From the NCBI GenBank assembly GCA_003952965.2, contig CM025849.1, positions 17,788,754-17,852,753 on the forward strand: a stretch of DNA of 64,000 nucleotides. Reading direction: 5' to 3'. The number at the start of each line of letters is the position of its first letter. Position 1 is the stretch's first letter. Below the pieces are notes generated by a model. The model was not told the origin of the DNA. It searched no databases and was given only the letters and a program-made list of their open reading frames with translations. Below are positions 36,117 to 48,400 of the stretch, in pieces. This DNA comes from Morella rubra. Its lineage: Eukaryota; Streptophyta; Magnoliopsida; Fagales; Myricaceae. A program made the translations under genes and the position numbers.

Positions 36117-37620
36117 CTAGTTGAATAGTCGCTTTGACATGTCGCTAATTTTCTTTTCCATTACAGAGGATATTTTCTTCTCCAGTTCCTTTGATATTCT
36201 GCTTGTAAGCGCTCTTGCTTCTTTTGCATGCACTCCTCGTGCTCCACTAGCATGCGCTCTTGCTTCTCTTTCATGTGCTCCTCCTGCTCCAACCGAATGC
36301 TCTCTTGCTCCACCCGCTGCTCCTCATGGTGGTCCCGCAGCGTGACTTCCATCTCAGCTTCCTTCTTCGTAAATTCTTGCAAATATTTTTCTCTAGTAGC
36401 TCTCATTGCTTCTATCTCATCCCTTGCCTTCGCTAGTCGGTGCTGTAGATCAGAAGACTATGTAGTTAAACTTGATGAAGGTGGAGGCTTAACCCCGCAT
36501 CCCTATCCCCAAACATATCCTGGCTTCTTGCCCAGTATATTGAAATATACTTCAATTTCAGTGTAAGTCTCCCCTTTAAATCACACTGGCGCTTGGATGG
36601 CATCCATCCAATCTTGAAAAATGACAATAATTACTAGAAACATTAAAGTAGCTAAACTGTACAAACATTTTTAACTAGATTAAAATGAAAGCGACTTATA
36701 TAAATTTCTCTCCCCCTTCTGAGATCCAAACATCATCTTTACTTGCATAATTCTTCTTATACAGCTTTGCTGGATTGATTTCGCTGCTTCGAGATTTTTC
36801 TACATGGAAATAGCATAAAGTTATTGACAAACAATTTCAAAGAATATAAATATATCAATAAAATTAATTATTTAGTACTTAACTTACCATGCAAGCTCGT
36901 GTGCGCTGAAACGAGTATGAACCAGCAGCATGATTCACAGTCAACTTTGATCTATTCTTTTTATTTTGCTCACTTCATTTATGCAATATTTTAAGTAATT
37001 AGATATAAAAAGAATGTAATATTTAAGTAACGAGTTTTAGTAAATCACGTACCATAAATGCTTCGTTGGTGAACAGATCCCATAACTCTTTTTACTGTTC
37101 TTCGTGGTATCAGGGTGGGACTTCAGCAACGCCGCCTCTTTACTCGGGAACTTCTTGAGATATGCATGCATCAGGTTGCAGTGCATTCGATGTGCCATCA
37201 TCATAGTCTTAAGCACATCCTCACATCCTCCTGACGGGTGTAGTCAAGGTCGAAGTAGTCCTGCATAAGTACCAAAACATACAATATTACAATGATAAAT
37301 GAAATGCTTAACCAAAAATACTATGTTTACGAGTTTAATCATACCAACACCTGATCCATAACGTACTCCTTCACTTTTGTTGGAACATTAGTCCACTTGT
37401 TAACGGAGATCAGAATTAGCCCTTGGACTAACATTCTAATCATGGTCGATAGGATGGCAGCAGTGGAAGATACTCCTCCACACTCTCCCTTTGGGATATG
37501 CACCGATAATTTTTCGGACCTGCACCTGCACCCGGACCCAAGACTCTTCTCCAAATCGACCCTGCATGTCCTACCTCGCCCCCGCTTAGAAGCAAATGTC
37601 GATACGTAAAATGAAATTAG
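36117..37620 (-). pseudogene. CACTA ORF1 (Ptta/En/Spm, Transposase_24-like), element B
   Basis: Exons read on the minus strand: RGRGRTCRVDLEKSLGSGCR and LSVHIPKGECGG (about 37585-37480), LVQGLILISVNKWTNVPTKV (about 37430-37370), then VMDQVL and DYFDLDYTRQE (about 37255-37225). Next come ELWDLFTNEAFM (about 37090-37055), NRSKLTVNHAAGSYSFQRTR (about 36960-36900), and a long Glu/Gln-rich coiled coil (36180-36406) that after one frameshift ends SDMSKRLFN at 36117. This order is that of plant En/Spm ORF1 proteins. It shows fewer lesions than element A's copy. GT-AG introns are visible (for example a GTACGTGA donor after NEAFM). Confidence 0.85.
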
Positions 37621-37920
37621 CAAAGTTAGTCAGTCGTTTAACTTAAAAAATTGAAATATAACTTAGAATAATTTCTTACATGCACAACTACTAGGACAAG
37701 CTAGTGTGGCTTGACTCATGGAAGCATTCATTCTTGGAGAAGGAGCGCTCGGACTAGGACTTGAGATCGAACTCATAGTGAGCGGAGTAAGTGAGCCATG
37801 CAACTATCCAGAATTAACAGAAAGAAATTCCCGTCCAACCCTTCATTTTAAAGAGACAATAATAGTAAAAACACTTCAGCAAAATCAACATTACAAAGAA
37901 AATATTGTTGAAAGAAATTA

Positions 37921-38338
37921 TTAATCAGAATCGATTCTTGCATCGCCCGATGCCTCATCCTCAGTAGAATCGCTATCACTTTCAAACAAATCTTCGTCCC
38001 CACTTTCCTCGTTATTTTCTTCAATTTCCGCTTCATCCCCTTCCGAAACATCATTACTACCTATACGCCTTTTCTTTTGCCGATCAATTGCATCAAAAGT
38101 TTGGATAACATTTGGCGCAACATCATCCTTCTGTAGTGGATTAAGGTTAAACTGTTGGAAGTCTATAAAAAGTCAATGGCATCGTCCTCAGAATACGCTT
38201 CATTCGTGATGGCTACTCCCAATTCGACGTTTACATCAACTTCACCATCTAGATCCGGGCCAAGAATATCATACGCATTTCTACAAGACAACTTCTGCAT
38301 GTCTCGCCACATAGGTCCATGTAGATTATCAATTAGAT
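37921..38338 (-). pseudogene. C-terminus of CACTA TNP2-type transposase
   Basis: The minus-strand frame VFYLIDNLHGPMWRDMQKLS continues through NAYDILG into an acidic tail rich in Glu, Asp and Ser, ending at the stop at 37921. This resembles the DUF4216-type C-terminal part of plant TNP2 transposases (..QVFYV.DP..W.VV.). It is interrupted upstream by the Mutator-like element at 38347. If that element and one target copy are ignored, the frame runs on across the junction as ENQ-VFYLID up to about 38925, which confirms the gene was there before the insertion. The catalytic DDE part of TNP2 is absent. Confidence 0.75.
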
Positions 38339-38346
38339 AAAACACT

Positions 38347-38874
38347 GGATTAATTACAATTTTTCCCATCAAACTACCACCCGATTCTTAAATACTCCCA
38401 CAAACTTTAACTCGTTGCAACTCACCCCCATAAACTATACTTATTATTGCTATTTCATCATTCAACCTATTAAAGTTGTTATATCGAACGGTTTCTATAC
38501 CACGTAACATACACGTGACCTTTTCCTTATGTGAAAAGACAATTTTGCCTTCATTTAAGTCCTCCCCGGTCTTCTATAGTGCTTCTAGCAATTTGTAGAG
38601 CAAAAAAATAATATGTAATTAGCTGATTTTTTTGTTTAGAAAAAAAAAGATGACTCACTTAGAATCGAGCTGGTCAAATTTGTCTTTTCAAGTAAAGAGA
38701 AGGTCATGTGTTATTTAAGTGAGACAAAAAATGTTCGATATAACAATTTCAGCAGGTTGGGGGATGAAATTGCAATGAGAAGTATAGTTTGTGGGGTGAG
38801 TTGCAACGAGTTAAAGTTTGTGGGGGTATTTGAGAATCGGTTGATAGTTTGAGAGAGAAAATTGTCATTAACCC
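38347..38874. mobile_element. Mutator-like foldback MITE (528 bp, 9-bp TSD)
   Basis: Bounded by a perfect 9-bp target duplication TAAAACACT (38338-38346 and 38875-38883), the length typical of Mutator-like elements. Inverted repeats are long, about 170 bp: left 38347-38520 and right about 38700-38874, both containing CACAAACTTTAACTCGTTGC and GTTATATCGAAC. The loop is about 180 bp and has no coding capacity. It is nested in the TNP2 relic of CACTA element B. Confidence 0.92.
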
Positions 38875-38925
38875 TAAAACACTTGATTTTCAAAACAAAT
38901 TGATCTTTGAATACCACTGTTGGGA

Positions 38926-39859
38926 AGTGTTTATGCTCTTAAAGTTCTCGTCGATAGGAATTCCACGGTGTTCCTTAACGTCCCATCAATCACACTTAAG
39001 CAAATATACTATATTTCCCACAAGTATTGCATGGCATAAATGTCTACAAGTCTCCCGTAAAATTATATTAGATTTCCCTCATGTGATCCCATACTATAAT
39101 ACCACTCTTCTAAGTTCTCCGTACTATATGATATCTACATCTGTTCACAATACATGCAGAATAGATCCTTTCCCATTTAAGATTGTGCCTAGCTGATAAG
39201 TCCTATCTCCATTCCAGATTGTGCATTCGGAGTTGAATGTCAGTTCGACTTGTGTCCATCCATACCAAGAAAAAATTCGACAGCATCTCTCCCCAGTCCC
39301 CAATTACACACACTAGCTTTGGAGGTAGACCTCATCAACGATAATTGTATGATGTCATACACCAATGCTAATAGTATACCGGAAGATAAAAGGTAGATGA
39401 TACCAACTTCCTTCAAGATTGGACAGGACATAAAGGACATAAGTACTGAACTTGTCCAATCTCGAGTTCACAATCTCAAACTATTCATATTTTGGACAAT
39501 TCAAGGGTTATTACGTGATAAACGCATCTTTATCGCATCCTAACCCTTGAACAGGTATAAGGTTACACACATTATATCCCAAAAATAAACCCAAACAAAA
39601 TAAAAAAAAAACACTCCTATAATCATCCTCCATGATTCTCAAACTTCATTATTCATTTTCAGAACTCAAGCACTTCAATAATCAAATATGTAAATAGCAG
39701 AAATACTACATATCAATAATAAAAAAATACTCCTATAATAACCCTCCAGTCTTCTCAAATTTCACGATTCATTTTCAGAACTCAAACACTTCAATAATCA
39801 AACATATAAATAGTATAAATGCTACACATGATCAATAATCAACATCTGCCTTAAACACT
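38926..39859. other. Unassigned interior of CACTA element B, with a tandem duplication
   Basis: No recognisable coding sequence. About 39600-39722 and 39723-39850 are a tandem pair sharing CTCCTATAAT..CCTCCA and TTCATTTTCAGAACTCAA. Confidence 0.55.
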
Positions 39860-40770
39860 GTTCAATCGGTCGGTAAGTACAGCTGATCGATTGCCTAAAA
39901 CGAGGACGATTGATCATCGATCTTCCATCTAACAGAAGATTGATCGTCTATCACAAAGACGATCGATTGTATGTCGTCCATTTAACAGACGATCCATTGG
40001 CGAAAATGGTGATCGATCGCATTTAACCGAGATTGAAAAAACATGCCAAGCCTTCCCACACACTGAAATCCACATCTAAAGCACTCCCAAATTATCTTCA
40101 TGTAATACCCATTCCAATGTACATAGTAAAAACACCCTAATAAGCTCTAATCATCATCAATCATATTCACAATACCCAGAAATACCCAAATCAAAAAAAT
40201 CATCAAATAACCAACTAAATCATTCCTAAATCGTAGTGTAGATTGAGTAAATTACCTCTTGCACGAAATCCACAGCAAAACGAACTAAATCCCTATTAAT
40301 ATCAAAACAAATGTCACCTAAATTTTTCAATATTCATCTGGTTAAAAAACCAATGAATTTGAGCTTTGGCTTACATTTAAGCTATTATTAACACTCTCCC
40401 AACCAAAAGGATGGTGCTTTGACTAAGTTTGAGGGAAAATAACACCTTGTTGCATGTGCCGTCTCCTCCTTGTCGTGGGTGTGTTTTTGCACTTCACCCA
40501 CGGCCTTAGAGCATTTCTGCATTTGAAGCTCAATAACCACCGATCGATCGCCATGTCAGCTTTAAAACTCCTAATATGTTTTTCGGCCAATCGATCGTAA
40601 TAAAATGCATGATCGATCAGTAAGTGAACTTAAAATGAAGACGGATGCAAGCCATCGATCGACAGTTTGAGACGAAAAGTCCATTTTTAGTGATGAGAAT
40701 AGCATTTCGTCACTAAAAATGAACTTTTAGTGTCACCTAGAATTTCGTCACTAAATGTCAAATTTCTAAT
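39860..40770. repeat. Right subterminal GATCGATC-rich array of element B
   Basis: Variants of GATCGATCG at about 39887, 39960, 40009, 40543, 40568, 40610 and 40655, in the counterpart position of the left array, then TTTAGTGATGAGAATAGC and TTCGTCACTAAA motifs at the terminus. Confidence 0.75.
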
Positions 40771-40774
40771 AGCG

Positions 40775-41485
40775 CATGAGACTCGTGACAAGTCTGAGCA
40801 TTATTTTCTCTTCTTTCTTTTTTCACCACTGTTTCTCAACAAAGTGACAGGAATCTGAGGAGTATGGATTATGGCATCAAACCAAATAGAATGGCAATTG
40901 TCTGGTCTGGGGTGGGTTTGTTCTTTGGTGAAAGGTGGGGCCTTGATTTTTGTCCAAGTAATGGGTTGTAGCGATTTTCAAATTTGTTGAGAATAATATA
41001 CAAGATCCATTCTTTGTTTTTCATGCATCATTGTGTTGCGAGGGATCTAGATCCTAGGTTTAAGTGACATGGCCTTTTGAATTTGATTTTTTTTTTTTTT
41101 AAAAAAAAAAAACAGGTATCACCCTCATTGGCTATGTTTTGACAGGAGTAGGCTATGTGGGCACCGTCTAAATGGGGGGACCATTTGTCAAAAAAATATA
41201 CTCCAGGACCTTCTAATTGAAAATTGTACCTCAAGGATTAAATTGTAAAAATTGCAAACCACAAAGAGCTCTAAGGTAATTAAGTCTATTTTATTAAACG
41301 TCTGAAGTATAATTCTCCTTATTTTGCAGAGAAAAAGTGAAATCAACAAACAAAATCTTTGACTGCTACCACACATTGGGCTGAGATCATTTCAGCACAC
41401 TTTAGGGGAACTTGTATTGAGATTGGGTTTGTGAACTTGTCTTCGTATTTTTGTGAAAGTTTAAATTTTGATCATATTTGCCTTG
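40775..41485. other. Spacer with an inverted partner of 34.97 kb
   Basis: No gene. The stretch 41050-41115 (AAGTGACATGG..TTTGAATTTGA, then T-run and A-run) is the inverse of about 34973-35025, just outside the other end of CACTA element B. Confidence 0.5.
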
Positions 41486-42510
41486 TGTGGGACACAGTTT
41501 AGACCCTACAATTACCTAGAGGAGGTGAACATGAAATTAAAATTTTACAGCACAACCTAACACTCACAAATGAGGAAATCCGAAGTCAAATCTCCACACG
41601 AACACTTACGTGAAGATGAATAGATCTAAACAATGTCAAACAACTCTAATCACACTCAGCAAACAGACTTTTTGATCAATTTAAGAAGTCTTTAGATGAA
41701 AGAGACTTTACCTCAAACACTTAGTGTGCAACTAGATATTTTTCAATTCTTTTAAACCAATAATCATATCCAACCTACCAAGATTTGAAATTAGCTAACT
41801 CTAATCAATGAACAAGCAAAATAAAAGAGGTAAAGACAGCAAACAATCACACACAACCAAAGAACACGAGCAATTTGTTTACGAAGTGGAAAATCCTATA
41901 AGGAACTCCTTCGATATGGAAAAAGCAATCCCGACGCCACGCCACTTAATCAATCCACTTGAGATTCGACACTAGCAATCGGTGACTTGAATAAAACAAA
42001 ACCTTTAGTAAACTTACAAGACCAAATTGAAGCAATTAAAATGACCCATTCAAACTCGCACCAAGCAGTAGGCCCTAAATTCCGAATCTTCTCATCCGTG
42101 GATTCTATTGAAAGCACACTTGCTTCATTGTTGATTGGAACTCCAATCCTTCAAACATCAGAACTCTGTAGATAATCTCCAAGAAGTGCTCTTCTACGTT
42201 TCTAAAATTGTTTGTTTATGTTCGTCGACGTTATGTTTCCAGGGAATAGACCACTAGAATAAACAGTTGCCAGCTATCTTTAAGTTTTTTTGACCAGGAC
42301 GCTTTAGCTTTAGGCTAACTCAAAATTACAACATAAATCTCTTAGGCTGGCCCTCAGTTATCCCAACACAACTTGAAGACTTTGACAGTCTCTGAACACA
42401 AGAATTCTTCACTTCTTTAATTCTTTCTAATTAAGCAACTTCACTTGATCAACTCATCCAAGACTACGTTTCTTACATATCAAAATTAACACAAAACTAA
42501 AATGACAACA
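41486..42510 (-). mobile_element. Probable solo LTR of a copia element
   Basis: On the minus strand it starts TGTTGTCATTTTAG (42510), passes GTAAGAAACGTAGTC, and ends ..GGGTCTAAACTGTGTCCCACA (41486). The same start and end are seen in the LTR at 58136-58963 (TGTTGTAAGAAACGTG .. GGGTCTAAAGTGCATCCCACA), which is followed by a tRNA-Met primer site. Here no primer site or gag adjoins, hence a solo LTR. No clear 5-bp target duplication. Confidence 0.65.
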
Positions 42511-43679
42511 CTTATACATTAGGAACTAATAATCTCCGCCTTTGAAAAAATTCCATGACAAAACCATCACAGGCACCACAGGCACGACGTACGTGACAGA
42601 CAATTTGTTTTATTATATATTTTAATTGTATCTGGTATGCCTACAATATTATTAGTTTACTCCTTCCTTACTTTTCAGATATTATTTTTAATATTTCTCT
42701 TTTTGGATATTATAATTGATGCCTTTTAATTCAATATAAATTACTTCATTATATGTCCAATTGTTTATTTTAAGAGCATAAAAAAATCCCGTTCAGAAGT
42801 GATAAAATGGGTTTGAACGCTCATCAAAGATTGGCTTACGCCAACTGCTCGTGTAACTCGCGTCTGATAACTGAGGAGAATTATCTGTCTCTATCAGTTG
42901 GCTCTTTGATTCTATCAACTTTCCTGATGAAGAAACTCATAATGAATGACGTAGACTTTTGGGCGCCTAAATCCTTACAATTATTTTTTAGTAGTTTTTT
43001 GTTCTAATTAAAGGTGAAGATTTTGTCACGTCGGCATTCTATTACTTAAAAACCAAAGAAAAACGAAGATAAAATGTTTTTACCCAAAATATAAGCACAA
43101 AATGTTTTTATAAATAAATAAAAAAAAAAAAGAATTTTGATTAGAATAGTGTAATGATGTTATTCTCGTCACTCCATCTCTTAGGGAGAGACTGTCAATT
43201 CGAGTAAGAACTTCCTGTACCACTGTGAGTTTTCGGAAAGAGACCGGACATGCCCTATATAAAAACTCTAGCTTGCCAATTAAATTAAAGGATTATTTTA
43301 AATTGATTTAGTTGGATATTGCAGGTTCATTAAGAGAGTTTATTCTTTTATCAAACCAATGCTTAGGCTAAAAGGGAAATCCTAGCGCCTTATGTTTGCA
43401 AGTTTCCCAAAAGCATGAGATCCACTCGAAGGTGGCTCCTTGCGGAATGCAAAGCTTTTATTGAGGTTGGAGATTTTATTAGGTAGAATTGGTGAAGGTC
43501 ACCCTGTCCTTCAGTTCCAGCTTTCAGCCAGGAAATGAGGGATGTTGAAAGCGTTTTTATTTTTAGAAGGTCTTTCCTTACTCAATTCTTTATTAGAAAT
43601 TGCTTGACGGATGGCTGGATGACGGCTGTGAAAAATTAGGAGAGGTGGATAGATTTTAATTAAGCACCAGTTTATGTCC
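42511..43679. other. Intergenic, with a block shared with 57.6 kb
   Basis: 42655-42830 (TCCTTACTTTTCAGATATTA, later CCCGTTCAGA..ATAAAATGGGTTTGAAC) is homologous to 57575-57760. At about 42970 the AAATCCTTACAATTATTTTT edge of module M appears. No coding signal. Confidence 0.5.
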
Positions 43680-44039
43680 AATAAGCTATTAACAAAGGCA
43701 ATTGATTTGGAAAAATATTCTAATTTTTACATAAATGGTTTGCGGCTACAAAAGCCTTAGGTGTGAAGGAGAAGGTGGGCTTGGGATTTTCATCATAAGA
43801 GGACTTAAAGTGGGCTTGGACTTGAAATAGGACTCAGGGAAGATGTGGAGAGATCCAATCCACTAATATCTGGCCACTTAAAATTAAAAAAAAAATGTGT
43901 TCCTAATAAAATCAATCAGCTGATTGCTAAGAGATCACGTGAATCGCTGCATATTTGCTACGAAAGCAACAGGTGGCCAAATTAAGGTCGTTGAATAAGT
44001 ACATCTACTTGTTAACAAAAAAGAACGTCTTCCTAGAAA
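43680..44039. repeat. 3' flank of the second RLP relic
   Basis: Homologous to about 19665-19810: GAAAAATATTCTAA.., GCCTTAGGTGTGAAGGAGAA, GGTGGGCTTGG and AAGTACATCTACTTGTTAAC occur in the same order as downstream of the first RLP relic. Confidence 0.7.
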
Positions 44040-44752
44040 GGTCTAACGATTTAAGCTATGTCAAGTTTTCTAAAGAGAATATAGGACCAGGGAGAGCATT
44101 ATCGAAAAAGTTGAGCACACGGAGACTTTTAAGATTTCTTAATAGCTTTGGGATTTTGCCTTCAAACCTATTCCATAAGAAATAAGTAACTGTCATGTCA
44201 TCTTTAATCTTCTTGTACTCCAACTCTAGGCCATTGTTTGTTTTTGTGACTGAGTAGTCATCTCCAATCCGACACCACTATTCTTGAATTACAACGGATT
44301 TGCACCAACAATTTTCATGGCATCTAATTGTAGGAGGCTCCTTGCATGCAAATTTTCAGAGAACTTGTTGTTAGAGAGGTCGAGGATATGCAATTCAAGC
44401 ATTGAATCATTGCTTTCAATTTTACTTGCTGCACCATGAAATCTATTGAGATGGAGAATGAAAATCTTCAACTGGTAAAAGATTTCTCAACCAAAAGGGA
44501 CAGGTATCATTGATCCGATTATTACCAACAGTAAGATACTCTAGGTCCCCACAGTTAGCCAATGACCTTGGCATCTGACTCTCTAGTTAGTTTTGACTCA
44601 AGTCAATCATCCGTAATTTACAATCATTTTGCCATGTATTTGAGATGGTTCCATCAAAGTTGTTGCTTTGCATTCCAAGAACTTGAAAGAATAACTTTAA
44701 GTTACCTAAACAAGGATGAAGCATGCTACGCAAATTATTATTGGACAAATCA
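44040..44752 (-). pseudogene. Second LRR-RLP relic (partial copy)
   Basis: Corresponds to about 20410-21133 of the first RLP pseudogene at DNA level. The minus strand shows [36 protein letters not shown] and further LRR traces (DLSQN.LE type, near 44560-44600). The C-terminal cap, membrane segment and tail found in the first copy are missing, as are the N-terminal half and signal peptide. The 3' flank is duplicated too, so this is a segmental copy with a deletion of about 600 bp relative to the first. Many stops; not functional. Confidence 0.85.
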
Positions 44753-45483
44753 TTCTATCTTGTGTGGAATCTTGACAATTTGATGAATTCGATCCACAGC
44801 AGGTAGGTATACGATTAACTCATTTGAGAAAAAGCTAAAACAAATTTATCCCTAAAGTATAAAATTAAATGGCCCAGTCCTTCCGGGTACCTAATTTTTA
44901 ACAATCTGAATTGGTGGCAAAAAGATAATTTATAGTGACGAAACAAAACATATCGTTACAAGAATGAATATTGCCGACAAAAAAAAACCAATCGTAAATT
45001 TAGCCTTCTATAGTGACGCGAAAATCACATGGTTGCTAGAATAAGGGATTTCTAATCAAACTTGCGCACTAGTAAGGGTTAAAAAAACAATGAAGGGGGA
45101 TAAATGCGGGAGACACATTTCCCTAGAATTTTTGTGTATCCAAATTTCAGAACAGAGTGGCAGAGTACTGGAGAAAAAGATCTCCTACAAACTAAAGTAA
45201 GGGCAAAATCTTCTTAATGGTAGCAGTGCAATTTGGGATAGAGATGTCTCGGCAGACGGTGTCAGCAGCTTTCCATATATCCAGTCTCCACAACAAATAC
45301 GTGAATAAGATTAAATGCTGAGTTTTCCTGTTTTATATAATGCATGTTTTTTTTTTGTCAAGAAAATGTTGGTTGGAAATTAAATCAACTTTAAGGCATC
45401 CTTTTGTGTAACTTTGGGTTTTAAAATATATAACTTTTAGTTTTTAAACATGTATTCCTACTTGACTGCCGAGAGCATGTAAG
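44753..45483. other. Intergenic, possible CACTA-end debris
   Basis: No gene. TATAGTGACGAAAC (about 44931) and TATAGTGACGCGAAAATC (about 45009) resemble CACTA subterminal motifs, but no terminus is recognisable. Confidence 0.35.
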
Positions 45484-48400
45484 TGTTAGCGAATTAATTC
45501 ACGAGACAACTCAAAATCACAAGCATCACGGGAGAATTCAAAATTCAAAAGAAAGCTCCAGCTTGTCTATCGATCAAGATCCCATGATTCTCTCAACTAC
45601 AAAGTCTATCGAGAAAGATTCCACGATTCTCTCAATTACAAAATAGAGCAATATCACTTAATTCTATTTATGTTACTCTGTTTCCTTTTTTGAATTATCT
45701 GTGCAGCTATACTGCCCGTTACATATAAATGCATTTCCTTTAAATGTTAAATCCACCCATGACAATCAGTGTGGTGAGATTTCTACCAACCATTGTATCT
45801 TAATTTTCTTCTTGGTATCAAAGCAACAAAACATGTCTTCCGCATCCTTAAATTGGCAACTTTGTCACACTTCGTCTTAAATCTGAAAACTACCCTCTTT
45901 GGCGTGAACAGGTCCTGTTCTTAGCTGGAAGCCAAAACATTGTGGGCTACCTTACTGGAACCACTCTTCAACTCTCTGCTGTACTTCCAGCACCCGAAGG
46001 TTCAATTGAACCTACTCCAAATCCAAGTTATTAGACTTGGAAGACCGCTGATCGTCTCTTTCGTGGATGGATCATCGGGACTCTAACTGAGGAGGAGCTG
46101 GGCCTTGTGATTGGTCTAGATACATCTGCTGAAGTTTGGTCAGCCCTCAAGGATTCCTATGCACAGTCATCTCAGGAGCGACAATTTCAACTAACTCAAC
46201 AACTTACCTACCCAAAGAAGGCCTCAGAGATGTCTCTCAATGACTATATCCAAAAGTTCAAATACATTTGTGATAGTGTGGCGGCTATTGGACACAGTGG
46301 TAATGACAAAACGAAGGTATTCTCTTTGCTCACAAGACTTGGAGTGCATTATGAACCTTTCACCACTTTAATGCTTAAGCCACCCATGCCCACCTATGCA
46401 GAAATTTTTCTGCTCCTTCAAAGCTATGAGACTTGAATTAATTTTCATTCACCCGAACCAGCACCCTATACTGCATTTGTTGGTCAAACTAATGCTCCCA
46501 AGCCACAAAACAAAAATTATAGAAACTCTGGCCAATTCTCCTGCAAAAGGAAGAGGTTTTGCTCCTGCCAATCAATCTGTGCCCAAGCCTAGTGGGCAAA
46601 ATAATGCTAGGAACTCATCCTCACATTCCAATACTCAAGAATCACCTGTCAAATATGTGGTAAGCCTAGCCATGCAGCTATTCGATGTTGTCATCGCTTC
46701 AATCACTCTATTCAGCCGGATAATATTCCTCAGGATTTTTGCATTTCAGTTTGATACTAATGCCAGCAACGAGGAATGGACTTCAGACACAGAAGCATCA
46801 GCTAATGACCTCACAGGAAGGTACTCTACAAAATCTTCGACGTTACACAAGTTCTGACCATGTTATGATTGGCAATGGTGATTCTTTACATATAACTCAT
46901 GTTAAGGATGCTATTCTTGGCACTGGTTCTTCTCTGATTGTTTTACATGATGTACTGTTAGTTCTTGAGTTAGAAAGCAACTTATTATCCATTGGACAAC
47001 TTACCTCTAATTATCCATTAGAAAGCTATTCTCCAGTAGCGCTATTTTCCACTCGCTTTCGAGCTGTATCTGAGGACACACGGCATCGACATTTAGGACA
47101 TCCTCAAGCTGCTGTTATTTCACATCTACACCAGTCTAGTTTAATTCAAGTTACTACCAATAAAGCAATGTCTCTATGCGAGAGTTGTCAACTAGGAAAA
47201 CTTTCTAAGCTTTCTTTTTTTGTCATCTTCTTCTAAGACTACGGTTGCTTTTGAAAAAATTCATATTGATTTATGGGGACCCGCTCTTGTAAACTCTGTG
47301 ACTAGATTTAAGTATTATGCTGCTATTGTTGATGATTTCACAAAGTTTATTTGGTTGATTCCTTTGAAGAAGAAATCTGAATTTATTCAATAATTCTTGT
47401 TATTTGAAAAATATGTGGCTCGAAAACTTGCAGGGGCTATTAAAATAGTCCAAACTGATGGAGGAGGTGAATTTGTCAATCACTTTTTTCAAACTCATCT
47501 GCAAGCATCTGGGATTATTCATCAACTTTCTTGTCTGTACATGCTTGAGCAAAATGGTGTAGTTGAGAGGTGCTATAGAGTTAATCGGGAATTAGGAATA
47601 ACTATGATGATTCAAGCTAATGTCCCAAAATATTTTTGGGTGGAAGCATTCACCACGGTTGTAATCAATGGGACTCCTTTCTTTACTTCAATGGGACAGT
47701 CCTTTCTTTCGGTGGGTCACTCTTGACTATGGTTCTTCCAGATTTTTCCAGATTTATGGGATAACAAAGGAAATAAATTTGATCACAAATCATTATCCTA
47801 TGTTTTTATGGGTTACAGTGATCGGCATAAGGGATACCGATGCTATTATCCACTCGAGTGTAGTCTTCAATGAGACTGATATTCCGATTATGATGACATC
47901 CTCTTCTATTCCAAGCCTCAGACCGTTGCAAAATAGGCTCACCAGAGCCCTCCGTCCAAGTATTCAAAGAATGGATTGATTCTCCATCTCCACAAATTGA
48001 GCCATTTTGTGCGCCTACATCCTCTACTATTATCATGGAACCACCTGTAACCGATGTTCCTTTGATTTCATTACAAGATGGTGACTCACATGTTGAATTA
48101 ATTCCCACAGATTTATCTTCAATTGATGAGGAAACACTTCCCACTCCAACGCAAGACTCCAATGTTCCACTCATACCTTCTCATTCCATGGTGACAAGGG
48201 CACATGCTAGCATTCATAAACTGAATCCCAAGTATGTTCTTCTTCATATTTATGATTCTATTCCTAAAGAAACTGGCAATATTCGTTCAGCACTCTCTCA
48301 TCCGAGTTGGAGGAAAGCAATGGAGGAGGAACTTGCTGCTCTCTCTCAAAATGAGACATGGACTCTTGTACCTCGACAACCATCTATGAACATTGTTGGT

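Larger units (their letters stand above)
35134..40774 (-). mobile_element. CACTA element B, 5.6 kb, decayed
   Basis: Left end CACTACAAAACAATTGATAT at 35134. The right end reverse-complements to CGCTATTAGAAATTTGACAT, and both continue TTTAGTGACG/A. The flanking 3 bp are TGT and CAT, so a target duplication is not preserved. Both subterminal regions share two motif classes: TCGTCACTAAA and the palindrome GATCGATCG. Coding relics lie on the minus strand: the C-terminus of a TNP2-type transposase and, downstream, an ORF1. A Mutator-like element is nested in the TNP2 part. The transposase catalytic region is missing. Confidence 0.85.

Noticed and set aside
36121..36566. Cys/Ser-rich plus-strand open frames
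   Set aside because: Antisense shadow of the coiled-coil part of the CACTA ORF1.
39240..39440. Minus-strand 66-residue open frame in CACTA element B
   Set aside because: No similarity to TNP2 or ORF1, no splice or start support.
47806..48174. Minus-strand 122-residue open frame
   Set aside because: Antisense of copia pol; no recognisable domain.
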